A DNA stretch of 64,000 bases from Methylobacterium sp. J-026 (GTDB lineage: Bacteria > Pseudomonadota > Alphaproteobacteria > Rhizobiales > Beijerinckiaceae), in NCBI RefSeq assembly GCF_022829585.1, contig NZ_JAKSYC010000213.1, positions 1 to 64,000 of the forward strand. The letters run 5' to 3'. Positions within the stretch are counted from its first letter, which is position 1; every line of letters begins with the position of its first letter. Both the position numbers and the translations under genes were made by a program. Positions 24,092-33,055 of the stretch are shown here, one piece after another. The notes beneath the pieces are model-generated. The model searched no databases. It saw only the letters and a list, made by a program, of their open reading frames with translations, and had not been told where the DNA came from.

Positions 24092-25078
24092 ATGCTGCGT
24101 TCGAGATTGGGTTACGCCGTCCTTTTGAGCACCGCGCTCACGGCGGCCGCGCCGGCCCTGGCCCAGGACTCCTCCACCGCCGAGCAGACGGTCGACGCGA
24201 TGAACACGCTGTTCGGCACGCATCCGGGCGCGCGCGCCAACCACGCCAAGGGTGTGGTCGCCGAAGGCAGCTTCACCCCATCGGCCGAGGCGGCCGGGCT
24301 CAGCAAGGCGTCCCTGTTCGCGGGCCCGGCGGTGCCGGTGACGATCCGCTTCTCGGACGCCACCGGCGTCCCGACCATTCCGGACGGCGCGGCCAACGCC
24401 AACCCACACGGGATGGCGTTGAAGTTCAAGCTCAGCGACGGCGCCGAGATGGATGTCGTCACCAACGCGCTGAAATACTTCCCGGTCGCCACCGGCGAGG
24501 AGTTCCGCGACCTCCTGAGGGCCGCGGCCGAGAGCGGCCCGAAGGCGGAGCATCCGACCGCTCTGGAGCGCTTCGCCGCCGCCCACCCGGCCGCCGCGAC
24601 GGCGGGGGCGACCGCCAAGACCCCGTCGAGCCTCGCCCGGGAGACCTACAACGGCGTCAACGCCTTCATCTTCGTCGACAAGGACGGCAAGCGTCGGCCG
24701 TTCCGGTTCCGGATCGAGCCGGTTCAGGGCGAGGAGATCCTGCCCCCCGAGGAGGCGGCCAAGCGCGACCCGAATTTTTTGATGGGGGAGATCGGGCCCC
24801 GCATCGCCAGGGAGCCGGCGGCGTTCCGCGTCCTGGCCCAGCTCGCTGAGCCGGGCGACCCGACCAACGATGCGACCAAGCCATGGCCCGACGATCGCAA
24901 GACCGTCGACCTCGGCACGCTGACCGTGTCGAAGGCAGTGCCCGACAGCGCCGAAGCCGAGAAGGCGCTGCTGTTCATGCCGAACAACCTCACCGACGGC
25001 ATCGAGGTCTCGGACGATCCGCTGATCGACGCCCGGGTCCAGGCCTACGCGGTCTCGTTCGGGCGCCGCTCGCAGTAG
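24092..25078 (+). CDS. Periplasmic catalase-like heme protein (SrpA type)
   Basis: A 328-residue protein with signal peptide MLRSRLGYAVLLSTALTAAA ending at ALAQ. The mature part is a minimal catalase core: the distal His51 in ARANHAKGVVAEG, the Asn in NANPHGMALKF, and near the end the ARVQAYAVSFGRR segment that should give the proximal heme Tyr. Such small catalase-related proteins act as peroxidases or low-activity catalases. They lack the long N-terminal arm and extra domains of true catalases. ATG 24092 follows AGAGGATC; the upstream ATG 24038 lacks support. It stands alone. Confidence 0.87.
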   Translation: MLRSRLGYAVLLSTALTAAAPALAQDSSTAEQTVDAMNTLFGTHPGARANHAKGVVAEGSFTPSAEAAGLSKASLFAGPAVPVTIRFSDATGVPTIPDGAANANPHGMALKFKLSDGAEMDVVTNALKYFPVATGEEFRDLLRAAAESGPKAEHPTALERFAAAHPAAATAGATAKTPSSLARETYNGVNAFIFVDKDGKRRPFRFRIEPVQGEEILPPEEAAKRDPNFLMGEIGPRIAREPAAFRVLAQLAEPGDPTNDATKPWPDDRKTVDLGTLTVSKAVPDSAEAEKALLFMPNNLTDGIEVSDDPLIDARVQAYAVSFGRRSQ

Positions 25079-25174
25079 CGGGCACGCGAAAGGCTCCGGG
25101 ACCGCCAGACCCGCGCCCCCTTCGGAGCGCGGCCGTGGATCGCTTCATCACCCCCGGGCGCTCCGAGCGGCCGA

Positions 25175-25447
25175 TCAGCGGGTCGTGCCGGGTGCCGGGG
25201 CGGATGGGGCCTTCGGGCCGCCGGTCTGCCCCTTGCCGTCGCCGGTCCCGGTGCCGGTGCCGGTGCCGGTGCGGGCGCCGTCCTTCGTGGCCCCGGTCCC
25301 GGTCAAACCGCCGGCGCCCATGCTGGTCGTGGCGGCGCCGCCGTCGCCCCGTCCGCCGGACGCGGGCTCCGCATCCTTACCCTCCGCGGCCGCCGCGGCA
25401 GTGACGAGGATTCCAGCGACCAGGACGGTGCGAGACACGCGGTTCAC
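25175..25447 (-). CDS. Small exported Gly/Thr-rich protein (90 aa)
   Basis: GTG 25447 follows GGAGGTCCC, an excellent ribosome-binding site. The product (MNRVSRTVLVAGILVTAAAA) has a signal peptide and a mature part dominated by Gly, Thr, Ala and Asp, including a GTGTGTGTGDGKG repeat encoded by tandem hexamers. It ends PSAPAPGTTR. No domain; likely a disordered secreted peptide. Confidence 0.5.
   Translation of the reverse strand: MNRVSRTVLVAGILVTAAAAAEGKDAEPASGGRGDGGAATTSMGAGGLTGTGATKDGARTGTGTGTGTGDGKGQTGGPKAPSAPAPGTTR
25242..25271. repeat. Tandem CCGGTG hexamer repeats
   Basis: Five head-to-tail copies of CCGGTG (the first with a C at the last base). They lie inside the small Gly/Thr-rich gene and encode Gly-Thr dipeptides on the minus strand. 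Changes in copy number would keep the reading frame. Confidence 0.8.
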
Positions 25448-25538
25448 GGGACCTCCGAGATTCAGGCGACCCGGTCGGCCGGGCTCTCCCGACCAACCGG
25501 ACGTGCCCGGGAGCGTTCCCGCAGGCTCGGGGGAACCG

Positions 25539-26132
25539 TCACCCGGCCTGGCCGAGCCCCGCCGCGGCGGCGTGCCGGCCGCGACGCTCGGACGGGTCCT
25601 GGAACACCCCCGACCACAGGCCGAGGCGGCGGCCCCAGGCCCGGTCGGCAGCCTCCGCATAGTCCGGCGCGGCGCGGTCGGGCACGGCGAGCCCCCGCGC
25701 CACCATCCAAGCTCCGAGATCCTCGCCGCCGACCCGGCAGAGGGCCACGACCGCGCCGTCCTGCGCCCCCGCGCCCCGCGTCTCGCAGGTGAGGGCGGCC
25801 CCGCCGATATGATCGGCCAGCGCCCGGGCCGCGTCGTGGCCGCAGGCGTAGGTCTGATCCTGGGCGTCCGAGCAGGTCTGGTCGGCATCCGGTGCGACCA
25901 CGCCGAACAGGCTGACCGGGCGCGCGCCCACCCGGAGGGTCCCGCCGTCGATCACCTGGGCGACACCGTGCAGCGTCTCGCCGGCCTGTACGGGGCCGTG
26001 CCAGGCGAGGCCGCCCGCCAGGAGGGCAGCGAGGAGGGGTAGGCGCGTGCGCCCGGCCTTGTCGTCCGGGCAGAGGAGGGTGCCGGCGAGGCCGGCCGCG
26101 CAGGCGAGGAGGGCACCGAGGATCAACGACAT
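25539..26132 (-). CDS. Thermonuclease-fold membrane protein, active site altered
   Basis: A 197-residue protein. Two hydrophobic segments (about 2-20 and 31-46) are followed by a staphylococcal-nuclease-like domain: GVAQVIDGGTLRVGARPVSLFGVVAPD, four to five cysteines, and GEDLGAWMVARGLAVPDR. In active nucleases the LFG...APE acid and the RYGR arginine are catalytic; here the first reads APD and the second region reads GAQDGAVVA with no Arg. The nuclease is therefore probably inactive or changed in function. It lies upstream of, and divergent from, the PepSY operon. Confidence 0.75.
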   Translation of the reverse strand: MSLILGALLACAAGLAGTLLCPDDKAGRTRLPLLAALLAGGLAWHGPVQAGETLHGVAQVIDGGTLRVGARPVSLFGVVAPDADQTCSDAQDQTYACGHDAARALADHIGGAALTCETRGAGAQDGAVVALCRVGGEDLGAWMVARGLAVPDRAAPDYAEAADRAWGRRLGLWSGVFQDPSERRGRHAAAAGLGQAG

Positions 26133-26188
26133 GGTCTCACGTCTCCGGGAGGGGTATGGCCCCCTTGTGCCGAAGTCCCGCCCCGCCA

Positions 26189-26220
26189 GCCTGACGGCGC
26201 CTGTCAGCCTCCCGTCAGGC
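26189..26220. promoter_or_regulatory. Repeats before the PepSY-regulator-kinase operon
   Basis: Arms GCCTGACGG (26189-26197) and CCGTCAGGC (26212-26220) form an inverted repeat. Inside it, TGTCAG (26202-26207) and CGTCAG (26213-26218) are direct repeats 11 bases apart, the one-turn spacing favoured by OmpR-family regulators. The site ends 23 bases before the first ATG of the operon, so autoregulation by its response regulator is plausible. Confidence 0.4.
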
Positions 26221-26243
26221 GCCGCGCCCTATCGCGTCCCCGC

Positions 26244-26561
26244 ATGAACGCCTTGCACCCGCGCCGCGCCGCCCTGGTCTGCCTGCTCGCTGGCCTCGCC
26301 TGCGCCGGGTTGCCGGCCCGCGCCTCCGAGGATGCCGACCGCGCCCGCCGTGCCCTGGAGAAGGGCGAGATCCGCCCCCTCGACGAGGTGCTGCGCGCCG
26401 CCCGGGCGGCCGTGCCGGGCGACGTGGTGTCGGTCGATCTGAAGCACGACGACGGCCATTGGCTGTACAAGCTGCGCATCCTCGGCGCCGACGGGAAGCG
26501 CCGGACCGTGAAGGTCGATGCCGGTTCCCTGAAGATCCTGGACACGGACGACGATGATTGA
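26244..26561 (+). CDS. PepSY-domain periplasmic protein
   Basis: A 105-residue protein with a signal peptide (MNALHPRRAALVCLLAGLAC, cleaved near ARA). The mature part is one PepSY domain: DADRARRALEKGEIRPLDEVL, then VVSVDLKHDDGHWLYKLRIL and GKRRTVKVDAGSLKILDTDDDD. PepSY domains sit in the periplasm and are often linked to two-component systems or protease inhibition. It is 15 bases before the response regulator, so it may act as a sensor accessory or be the regulated output. The C-terminal Asp cluster could bind cations. Confidence 0.88.
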   Translation: MNALHPRRAALVCLLAGLACAGLPARASEDADRARRALEKGEIRPLDEVLRAARAAVPGDVVSVDLKHDDGHWLYKLRILGADGKRRTVKVDAGSLKILDTDDDD

Positions 26562-26576
26562 GGAGAGGGGCCGGCC

Positions 26577-27239
26577 ATGCGCGTCCTGATCGTCGAGGAC
26601 GAGCCGCGCATCGCCGCCGACATCCGCCAGGGGCTGGAGCGTGCCGGCTACGTCGCCGACGTGGTGGGCGACGGCGAAGCGGCGTGGTTCCGCGCCGAGA
26701 CCGAGCCCTACGACGCCATGGTGCTCGATCTCGGCCTGCCGCGCCTCGACGGGCTCGGGGTGCTCCGCCGGCTGCGCGCCGCCGATGTGGCCCTGCCGGT
26801 GCTGATCCTCACCGCCCGGGACGGCTGGCGCGAGCGCGTCGAGGGCATCGACGCCGGCGCCGACGATTACCTCGCCAAGCCGTTCCGCATGGAGGAGCTG
26901 GTCGCGCGCCTGCGGGCGATCCTGCGGCGCACCGCCGGCCACGCCTCGCCGGTGCTCCGGACCGGGGCGGTGGAGCTCGACACCCGCACCCGCGCGGTCA
27001 GCGTCGACGGCCGCCCCGCGGAATTGACCGCCCTCGAATACCGGCTCCTGGCCTTCCTGCTGCACCGGCAGGGGCAGGTCGTGCCGGCGGGCGAAGTGCT
27101 GGACCATCTCCACGGGGTCGGCACGGAACGCGAGGCGAACGCCCTGGAGGCGCTCCTGACGCGCCTGCGCCGCAAGCTCGGGCCGGGGGTGATCGAGACC
27201 CGCCGCGGCCAGGGCTACCGCGTCCCGGACGCGCCGTGA
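26577..27239 (+). CDS. OmpR-family response regulator
   Basis: A 220-residue two-domain regulator. The receiver has acidic ED residues at 8-9, the phosphoacceptor Asp51 in VLDLGLPRLDG, Thr in LTARD and Lys in YLAKPF. The C-terminal winged-helix domain spans about 125-217 (ELTALEYRLLAFLLHRQGQV and ETRRGQGYRVPD). It matches the PhoP/QseB group, which often senses cations or envelope stress. A GAGGAGAGGGG ribosome-binding site precedes it. Its stop overlaps the kinase GTG start, so the pair is translationally coupled. Confidence 0.95.
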   Translation: MRVLIVEDEPRIAADIRQGLERAGYVADVVGDGEAAWFRAETEPYDAMVLDLGLPRLDGLGVLRRLRAADVALPVLILTARDGWRERVEGIDAGADDYLAKPFRMEELVARLRAILRRTAGHASPVLRTGAVELDTRTRAVSVDGRPAELTALEYRLLAFLLHRQGQVVPAGEVLDHLHGVGTEREANALEALLTRLRRKLGPGVIETRRGQGYRVPDAP

Positions 27240-28579
27240 GGCGCAACGCGCTCCGCCTCCGGCTCGGCCTCGCGGCGGCGGGGCTGATCGCGCTGGCGCT
27301 GCTGCTCGCCGGGATCGGGCTCACCTTCATCCTCGACCGGGTGCTCGACGCGCGCACCGCCGACGAGCTGGACCGGACTGCCAAGCTCATCGCCGGGCGG
27401 GTCGGCCTCGCGGCAGACGGGCACCCGACGCTCTCGCGCGAGCCACCGGACCCGCGCTTCGCCACGCCCTATGGCGGCCTGTACTGGCAGGTGGAGGCGG
27501 GCGCACAGGTCCTGCGGTCGCGCTCCCTCTGGGACCGGGGCCTCGACCTCGGCCGGATCGAGGCACGGGCTTCCGCCGCCACCGTCGACGCCACCGGCCC
27601 GGACGGGGGCCGGCTCATCGCGGTGGTGCGGCCCCTGGAGATCGGGCCACCGGGCGCCGAGACCGGGCTGCGGGTCGTGGTGGCGGAGGACCGGCGCAGC
27701 CTCGCGGCCAGCCGGACGACCTTCCTGCGCCTGCTCGTCCCGGCGCTGGCGGCGCTGTTCGTGGTGCTGACGCTGGCGATGTGGCTGTTCGTGCACCGGG
27801 CGCTCGCCCCGTTCCGGGTGCTGCAGACGGATCTCCTGGCGATCCATACCGGGGCGCGGACGCGGCTGCCGGAGCACTTCCCCGACGAGGTCCGGCCGCT
27901 GGTCGCCGACCTCAACAAGCTGCTCGATGCGCAGGAGCGCGCCCTGGTCCGCGCCCGGGACGCGGCCGCCGACATGGCCCACGGCCTGAAGACGCCGCTT
28001 GCGGTGCTCGACGCCCTGGCGCGCCGGACCGGGCCGGCCGAGCCGGGGCTTTCGGCGGAGATCGCCGAGCAGGCCCGGGCGATGGGCGGTCAGGTGGAGC
28101 GGGCGCTGGCCCGGGCGCGGATCGCCGCGAGCGGGGACCTGCGGCGGCGGACCTGCCGGGTCGCCCCGGTGACCGAGCGCCTCGTGGCCACCATGCGCCG
28201 GCTGCCGGAGGGCGGTTCCCTCGACTGGGCGGTGGCCGTGCCGGAGGCGCTCGCCTATCCGGGGGAGGAGGGGGAACTGATGGAGCTGCTGGGCAACCTC
28301 CTCGACAACGCCCGCAAATGGGCACACCGGCGGGTCCGGATCACCGGCGAGGCCGGCCCGGGATGGCGGCGCCTCGCCGTGGCGGATGACGGCCCCGGCA
28401 TGAGCGCGGCGGCGATCGCCGGGATCGGCCGCGGCCAGCGCTGGGACGAGAGCCGGCCGGGCACCGGCTTCGGCATCGCCATCGCCCGGGACGTGGCCGA
28501 GGCCGCGGGGGCGCAGCTCGATTTCGGGCGCTCGGAGCTGGGCGGGTTGCGGGCGGAGCTGCGCTGGCCGGAGGGTTAG
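27236..28579 (+). CDS. Sensor histidine kinase
   Basis: A 447-residue membrane kinase. Transmembrane segments lie at about 9-32 and 165-187, flanking a periplasmic sensor of about 130 residues. A HAMP-like linker follows. The dimerisation box has His249 in DMAHGLKTPLAVLDAL. The N box (NLLDNARKW), G1 box (DDGPGMS) and G2 box (GTGFGIAI) are all present. Start GTG 27236 overlaps the regulator's TGA in GTGA. With the PepSY protein it forms a three-gene signalling operon of the PhoQ/PhoP kind. The signal is unknown. Confidence 0.94.
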   Translation: MRRNALRLRLGLAAAGLIALALLLAGIGLTFILDRVLDARTADELDRTAKLIAGRVGLAADGHPTLSREPPDPRFATPYGGLYWQVEAGAQVLRSRSLWDRGLDLGRIEARASAATVDATGPDGGRLIAVVRPLEIGPPGAETGLRVVVAEDRRSLAASRTTFLRLLVPALAALFVVLTLAMWLFVHRALAPFRVLQTDLLAIHTGARTRLPEHFPDEVRPLVADLNKLLDAQERALVRARDAAADMAHGLKTPLAVLDALARRTGPAEPGLSAEIAEQARAMGGQVERALARARIAASGDLRRRTCRVAPVTERLVATMRRLPEGGSLDWAVAVPEALAYPGEEGELMELLGNLLDNARKWAHRRVRITGEAGPGWRRLAVADDGPGMSAAAIAGIGRGQRWDESRPGTGFGIAIARDVAEAAGAQLDFGRSELGGLRAELRWPEG

Positions 28580-28656
28580 GGTCGTCGAGACTACGCGCCC
28601 GCCCGCCTCGCCCTACCTGTTGACGGTCACGCATCGTCGCACTCGAAAGCCAGCCC

Positions 28657-28953
28657 ATGCCCCTCGAACGCTACCTGGATGGCGGCGCCCATATCCTGCC
28701 CGCCGATAACTCGCTGATCCGCTTCGCCATGACCAACGGCGAGCGGGTGATCGGCATCGACGTGCCGATCTCCGTGCTCCGCCAGCACTTCGGGGGCGGG
28801 GCCGAACGCGCGCCCCTCGACCTGTTCGCCGGAAACCAGGCGGCGATCGAGGCCGCCGCCAGCCGGGCCTACGACCGGACCAAGACGCCGAACGACCTCC
28901 TGGATATGGGGCCGGAGGATTTCGACCAGCCGCCAGCCCCGGCCAAGCTCTGA
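28657..28953 (+). CDS. DUF1488-like small protein (98 aa)
   Basis: A 98-residue soluble protein. The stretch LIRFAMTNGERVIGIDVPISVLRQHF, then DLFAGNQAAIEAAASRAYDR and LDMGPEDF, follows the pattern of DUF1488: a beta hairpin, two helices, and an end with xxDF. Family members are small and uncharacterised. It stands alone, 77 bases after the kinase gene. No clear ribosome-binding site beyond GAAAGC. Confidence 0.6.
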   Translation: MPLERYLDGGAHILPADNSLIRFAMTNGERVIGIDVPISVLRQHFGGGAERAPLDLFAGNQAAIEAAASRAYDRTKTPNDLLDMGPEDFDQPPAPAKL

Positions 28954-29095
28954 CGGCGACGATCCATCTGCCGCCGCCGCGGCAAAACGGCGACGCGCAA
29001 ATGCCGCGGGGCACTCGCCACGTTTCGGCCTGTTGAACCCGCAGATAGGACGCGTCGGGCGTGCCGCGCCCCGCGTATTCCTGGATGGATCGACA

Positions 29096-29263
29096 ATGCC
29101 CGGTGACCTGATCCCCTGCAGCCTGTTCCTGATCGGGATCCTCACCTCCGTCGCCGCGGATTGCCGCCTCCGCCGCGTGGAGGCCGCGCCCTGGGCCAAT
29201 GGCTGCATCACCGCGGCCGGCGCAGCCCTGGTCTTCGTCGCCTGCGCGGCGGCGATCCGCTGA
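29096..29263 (+). CDS. Two-helix membrane peptide (55 aa)
   Basis: A 55-residue peptide with two hydrophobic segments (about 5-22 and 34-54) linked by a short Arg/Glu loop (CRLRRVEAAPW). ATG 29096 has only a weak GGA-type ribosome-binding site. It is followed 83 bases on by a second peptide of the same topology. Real expression is uncertain. Confidence 0.4.
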   Translation: MPGDLIPCSLFLIGILTSVAADCRLRRVEAAPWANGCITAAGAALVFVACAAAIR

Positions 29264-29346
29264 GGAACCGTCCGGCCTCGGATGGGATTGCCCAGCGGGA
29301 ATCAGGTCGCCGGGCGTTGCCCGACAGCAGGTCGGGTGAGGATGTC

Positions 29347-29526
29347 ATGGTGTCGATACAGGCCCTTGTCGGCTGCACCCTCGTGTTGGCCGGGATCGTG
29401 ATCGAGAGCGCGGCGAGCCGGCACTGGTGGGCCGGGGTCGGCGCCGACCAGCTGGACGTCCGTGCCCTCCTGGCACTCGGCCTGCCGGCGCTCGGGCTGG
29501 CGCTGATGGCGGCGCCACTGGCGTGA
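29347..29526 (+). CDS. Two-helix membrane peptide (59 aa)
   Basis: A 59-residue peptide, MVSIQALVGCTLVLAGIVIE first helix, then VRALLALGLPALGLALMAAP second helix. A GTGAGGA ribosome-binding element is 6 bases upstream. It resembles the peptide encoded just before it in size and topology but not in sequence. Function unknown. Confidence 0.45.
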   Translation: MVSIQALVGCTLVLAGIVIESAASRHWWAGVGADQLDVRALLALGLPALGLALMAAPLA

Positions 29527-29692
29527 GCCGTAGTCTCACGCGCTGACACGGCGGCCCGCCGCGCGTTGACGCTCGGCGCCGGGCGCATTACCTCCCGGCA
29601 TCGCTGGCCGCATCGGGCGAGTGCGGCGCGTCAGGCGGCCCCGCGCTCACCCGGTTCGGATCGGCCCGGATACACGGTCGTCAAGACCCGCC

Positions 29693-30898
29693 ATGGACAC
29701 CCAGCCGGACACGGCCCTGCGGCCGGACCCGATCGACGAGCCGTCGCGGCGCGCATCCGAGCGCTCGCAGGCGCTCGACCCGAAGAGCCCGGTGGCGTGC
29801 TTCGCCGCCGACAGGCCGCTGCTGACCGATGCCGGCGTCGAGCTCGCGCCGTTCCGGATTGCCTACCAGACCGCCGGCACCCTCAACGCCGCGCGCTCGA
29901 ACGCGGTGCTGATCTGCCACGCGCTCACCGGCGACCAGTATTTCGCCCACACCCATCCGGTCACCGGGAAGGGGGGCTGGTGGGAGACGCTGGTCGGCCC
30001 CGGCAAGCCGATCGACACGGACCGCTACTTCGTCGTCTGCTCGAACGTCATCGGCTCCTGCATGGGCTCCACCGGGCCGGCCTCGACCGATCCCGCGACG
30101 GGACGGCCCTACGGGCTGAACTTCCCCTTGGTGACGATCCGCGACATGGTCCGCGCCCAGGCCATGCTGCTGGAGCATCTGGGCGTCCAGGACCTGTTCC
30201 TGTGCATCGGCGGCTCGATGGGCGGGATGCAGGTGCTGCAATGGGCGGCGCTCTATCCCGAGCGCGTCTTCGCCGCGATGCCGATCGCCACCGGCGCGCG
30301 CCACTCCGCGCAGAACATCGCCTTCCACGAGGTCGGGCGGCAGGCGATCATGGCCGATCCCGCCTGGGCGGACGGGCGCTACCTGGAGGCGGGGACCCGG
30401 CCGGCCAAGGGGCTGGGCGTCGCCCGGATGGGCGCGCACATCACCTATCTCTCCGAGCCGGCGCTGCACCGGAAGTTCGGCCGCCGCTTCCAGGGTGGCT
30501 CGGCGCCGACCTTCTCGTTCAACGCCGACTTCCAGATCGAGAGCTACCTGCGCCACCAGGGTCTGAGCTTCGTCGAGCGGTTCGACGCCAACGCCTATCT
30601 CTATCTCACCCGGGCGATGGATTATTTCGACCTCGCCGAGGACCATGGCGGCGTGCTCGCCAACGCGTTCCGGGGCACGAAGACCCGGTTCTGCGTGATC
30701 TCGTTCACCTCGGACTGGCTGTTTCCGACCCGCGATTCCCGGGCGATCGTGCACGCGCTCAACGCCGCCGCGGCGCCGGTGGCCTTCGTGGAGGTCGAGA
30801 GCGACAAGGGCCACGACGCCTTCCTGCTCGACGAGCCGGCGATGTTCTCCGCCGCCCGCGGCTTCATCGACGCCGCCGCCCGGGCGCGCGGCCTGTGA
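29693..30898 (+). CDS. metX: Homoserine O-acetyltransferase
   Basis: A 401-residue alpha/beta-hydrolase that acylates homoserine at the start of methionine synthesis. The nucleophile Ser175 sits in [12 protein letters not shown]. The catalytic Asp ([15 protein letters not shown]) and His ([11 protein letters not shown]) are in place. Oxyanion and substrate residues ([16 protein letters not shown]) are typical of MetX. Whether acetyl- or succinyl-CoA is used cannot be read here. The stop overlaps the metW start, the conserved metXW arrangement. Confidence 0.95.
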   Translation: MDTQPDTALRPDPIDEPSRRASERSQALDPKSPVACFAADRPLLTDAGVELAPFRIAYQTAGTLNAARSNAVLICHALTGDQYFAHTHPVTGKGGWWETLVGPGKPIDTDRYFVVCSNVIGSCMGSTGPASTDPATGRPYGLNFPLVTIRDMVRAQAMLLEHLGVQDLFLCIGGSMGGMQVLQWAALYPERVFAAMPIATGARHSAQNIAFHEVGRQAIMADPAWADGRYLEAGTRPAKGLGVARMGAHITYLSEPALHRKFGRRFQGGSAPTFSFNADFQIESYLRHQGLSFVERFDANAYLYLTRAMDYFDLAEDHGGVLANAFRGTKTRFCVISFTSDWLFPTRDSRAIVHALNAAAAPVAFVEVESDKGHDAFLLDEPAMFSAARGFIDAAARARGL

Positions 30899-31626
30899 GC
30901 GGCGTGCCCGGCAGGACGGCGTCGGGGCAGGCGGCCCTGGGCAAGATCGTCCCCGGCACCCCGTGGGAGAGTGCCGACATCCTCCCACATACCGGCGAGG
31001 GCAACGGCGCCCGGGTCGATCACCTCGTGGTGCTCGGCCTCGTCCCGGCGGGGGCCCGGGTCCTCGACATCGGCTGCGGCGACGGTTCGCTGCTGGCGCT
31101 CCTGCGCGACCGCCGCGGCATCGACGGGCGCGGGATCGAATTGTCCCGCGAGGGAGTGAACGCCTGCCTCGCCCGGGGCCTGCCGGTGATCCAGGGCGAT
31201 GCCGATACCGACCTCGCCAATTATCCGGACGACGCCTTCGACGTGGTGGTCCTGTCCCAGACCATCCAGGCGACCCGCAATCCCCGGGTGGTGCTGGAGC
31301 ACCTGCTGCGGATCGGCCGGCAGGTGATCATCTCGTTCCCGAATTTCGGGCACTGGCGGGTCCGGTCCGAACTCGCCCTGCGCGGCCGCATGCCGGTCAC
31401 CGAGATCATGCCGGATGCGTGGTGGGAGACGCCCAACATCCACCATTGCACGATCCGCGACTTCGTCGGGCTGTGCCGCCTGATCGGCACCCGGATCGAG
31501 CACGCCACGGCGCTCGACGCCCGCGGCCGGCCAATGCGGTTCTCGATGCCCTGGTGGGTCTGGAACCTGTTCGGGGCGCAGGGGGTGTTCCTGCTCCGGC
31601 GCGACGGCGCGGAGGCGGGGCGGTAG
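30895..31626 (+). CDS. metW: MetW methyltransferase-fold protein
   Basis: A 243-residue protein with a SAM-binding fold: [15 protein letters not shown] (motif I), then [18 protein letters not shown]. The [27 protein letters not shown] region is diagnostic of MetW. MetW works with MetX in homoserine acylation and is found next to it in most proteobacteria. Start GTG 30895 overlaps the metX stop (GTGA), so the two are coupled. Confidence 0.95.
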   Translation: MSGVPGRTASGQAALGKIVPGTPWESADILPHTGEGNGARVDHLVVLGLVPAGARVLDIGCGDGSLLALLRDRRGIDGRGIELSREGVNACLARGLPVIQGDADTDLANYPDDAFDVVVLSQTIQATRNPRVVLEHLLRIGRQVIISFPNFGHWRVRSELALRGRMPVTEIMPDAWWETPNIHHCTIRDFVGLCRLIGTRIEHATALDARGRPMRFSMPWWVWNLFGAQGVFLLRRDGAEAGR

Positions 31627-31939
31627 GGGCGTCAGCAGCGATCCGCGCGGCGGGGCGACCCGTGTCCAGCAACGGCTGCCCCCCGGGCGCCCTCCCTCCT
31701 CTGCGGGGGCGGGCGCGTGGGGGCTTTGGACCGCCACACCCGTCGACCGGGCGATGATCCCAACATCGGACGTGCGCATCCGGCAACCCATCGAGGGGGG
31801 AGCCGGCCGGAGACCCGACGATCGCCACGGCGGGCCGGACCATGCCGGGCCTGCGGGCGCGGAGCCGGGTTCACCGGCAAAGGAAATGCTGTAGACGGGC
31901 GCGAGACCCCGCACGCCCGCGCATCCGAGTCGCATCGCC
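31627..31939. other. Intergenic region between metW and hisC, with repeat remnant
   Basis: These 313 bases hold no gene. At 31690-31713 there is a C/G palindromic stretch (CCCTCC...CTGCGGGGG) similar to the repeat found inside bchP near 54343. The hisC promoter should lie in the right half. I see no riboswitch-like structure. Confidence 0.4.
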
Positions 31940-33055
31940 ATGTCCGCCCCCCGACCCGCCCGCCCGGAACCGCGCCCCGGTATCCTGGCGATCGACACCT
32001 ACGTGCCCGGCAAGAGCGGGCGGCCCGGCGGCGGCACGGTCCACAAGCTCTCGTCCAACGAGACCCCGCTCGGACCGAGCCCCGCAGCGCTCGCCGCACT
32101 GCACGCCGCCACCGCCAAGCTGGAAACCTACCCGGACGGGCGCGCCACGGTGCTGCGCACCGCCATCGCCAGGCGCTACGGGCTCGACCCGGAGCGGATC
32201 GTCTGCGGCGCGGGCTCGGACGAGCTGCTGTCCCTCCTCGCCTACGCGTTCTGCGGGCCGGGGACCGAGGGGATCTACTCCGAGCACGGATTCCTGGTCT
32301 ACCGGATCGCCATCCTGGCCTCGGGCGGCGAGCCCGTGGTGGCGCCCGAGCGGGACCTCACCGTCGACGTCGACGCGATCCTGGCCCGGGTCACGGACCG
32401 GACCCGGATCGTCTATGTCACCAACCCCAACAACCCGACCGGCACCTACCTGCCCTTCGACGAGATCCGCCGCCTGCATGCCGCCCTGCCGCCGCACGTG
32501 CTGCTGGTGATCGACGGCGCCTATGCCGAGTACGTGCGGGCGAACGACTACTCGGCCGGGCTCGAACTCGCGCTGGAATCCGAGAACGTGGTGATGACCC
32601 GGACCTTCTCGAAGATCCACGGGCTCGCCGCCGTCCGGATCGGCTGGATGGTGGCGCCGGCCCACGTGGCGGACGCGGTCAACCGGATCCGGGGGCCGTT
32701 CAACGTCTCCGGCCCGGCGATCGCCGCGGGCTCGGCCGCCATCGCCGACGAGGCGCATATGGCGGCGGCCGCCGCCCACAACGCCGAGTGGCTGCCGAAG
32801 CTCACCGAGGGCGCCCGGGCGCTCGGGCTGACCGTGACGCCGAGCGTCGCCAACTTCGTGCTGATCCACTTCCCCGACGCGCCCGGCCGCTCGGCCGCCG
32901 ATGCCGACGCGTTCCTCACGGAGCGCGGGCTGATCACCCGGCGCGTGACCGCCTACGGCCTGCCCGACGCCCTGCGGGTGACGGTGGCGGGCGCCGAAGC
33001 CAACACGGCCTTCCTCGCGGCGCTCGGCGACTTCGTGCGGGGCGCCCGTGCCTGA
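31940..33055 (+). CDS. hisC: Histidinol-phosphate aminotransferase
   Basis: A 371-residue fold-type I PLP enzyme. Motifs are [18 protein letters not shown], the [11 protein letters not shown] substrate motif and the PLP lysine in [17 protein letters not shown]. It makes histidinol phosphate and may also transaminate aromatic precursors. The next gene, tyrC, overlaps it by 8 bases, so a shared role in tyrosine/phenylalanine synthesis is likely, as in other Rhizobiales. Length is normal. Confidence 0.94.
   Translation: MSAPRPARPEPRPGILAIDTYVPGKSGRPGGGTVHKLSSNETPLGPSPAALAALHAATAKLETYPDGRATVLRTAIARRYGLDPERIVCGAGSDELLSLLAYAFCGPGTEGIYSEHGFLVYRIAILASGGEPVVAPERDLTVDVDAILARVTDRTRIVYVTNPNNPTGTYLPFDEIRRLHAALPPHVLLVIDGAYAEYVRANDYSAGLELALESENVVMTRTFSKIHGLAAVRIGWMVAPAHVADAVNRIRGPFNVSGPAIAAGSAAIADEAHMAAAAAHNAEWLPKLTEGARALGLTVTPSVANFVLIHFPDAPGRSAADADAFLTERGLITRRVTAYGLPDALRVTVAGAEANTAFLAALGDFVRGARA

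Noticed and set aside
29527..29692. Possible SAM riboswitch before metX
   Set aside because: This position often has a SAM-II element in alphaproteobacteria, but I could not find its conserved pseudoknot sequence here.
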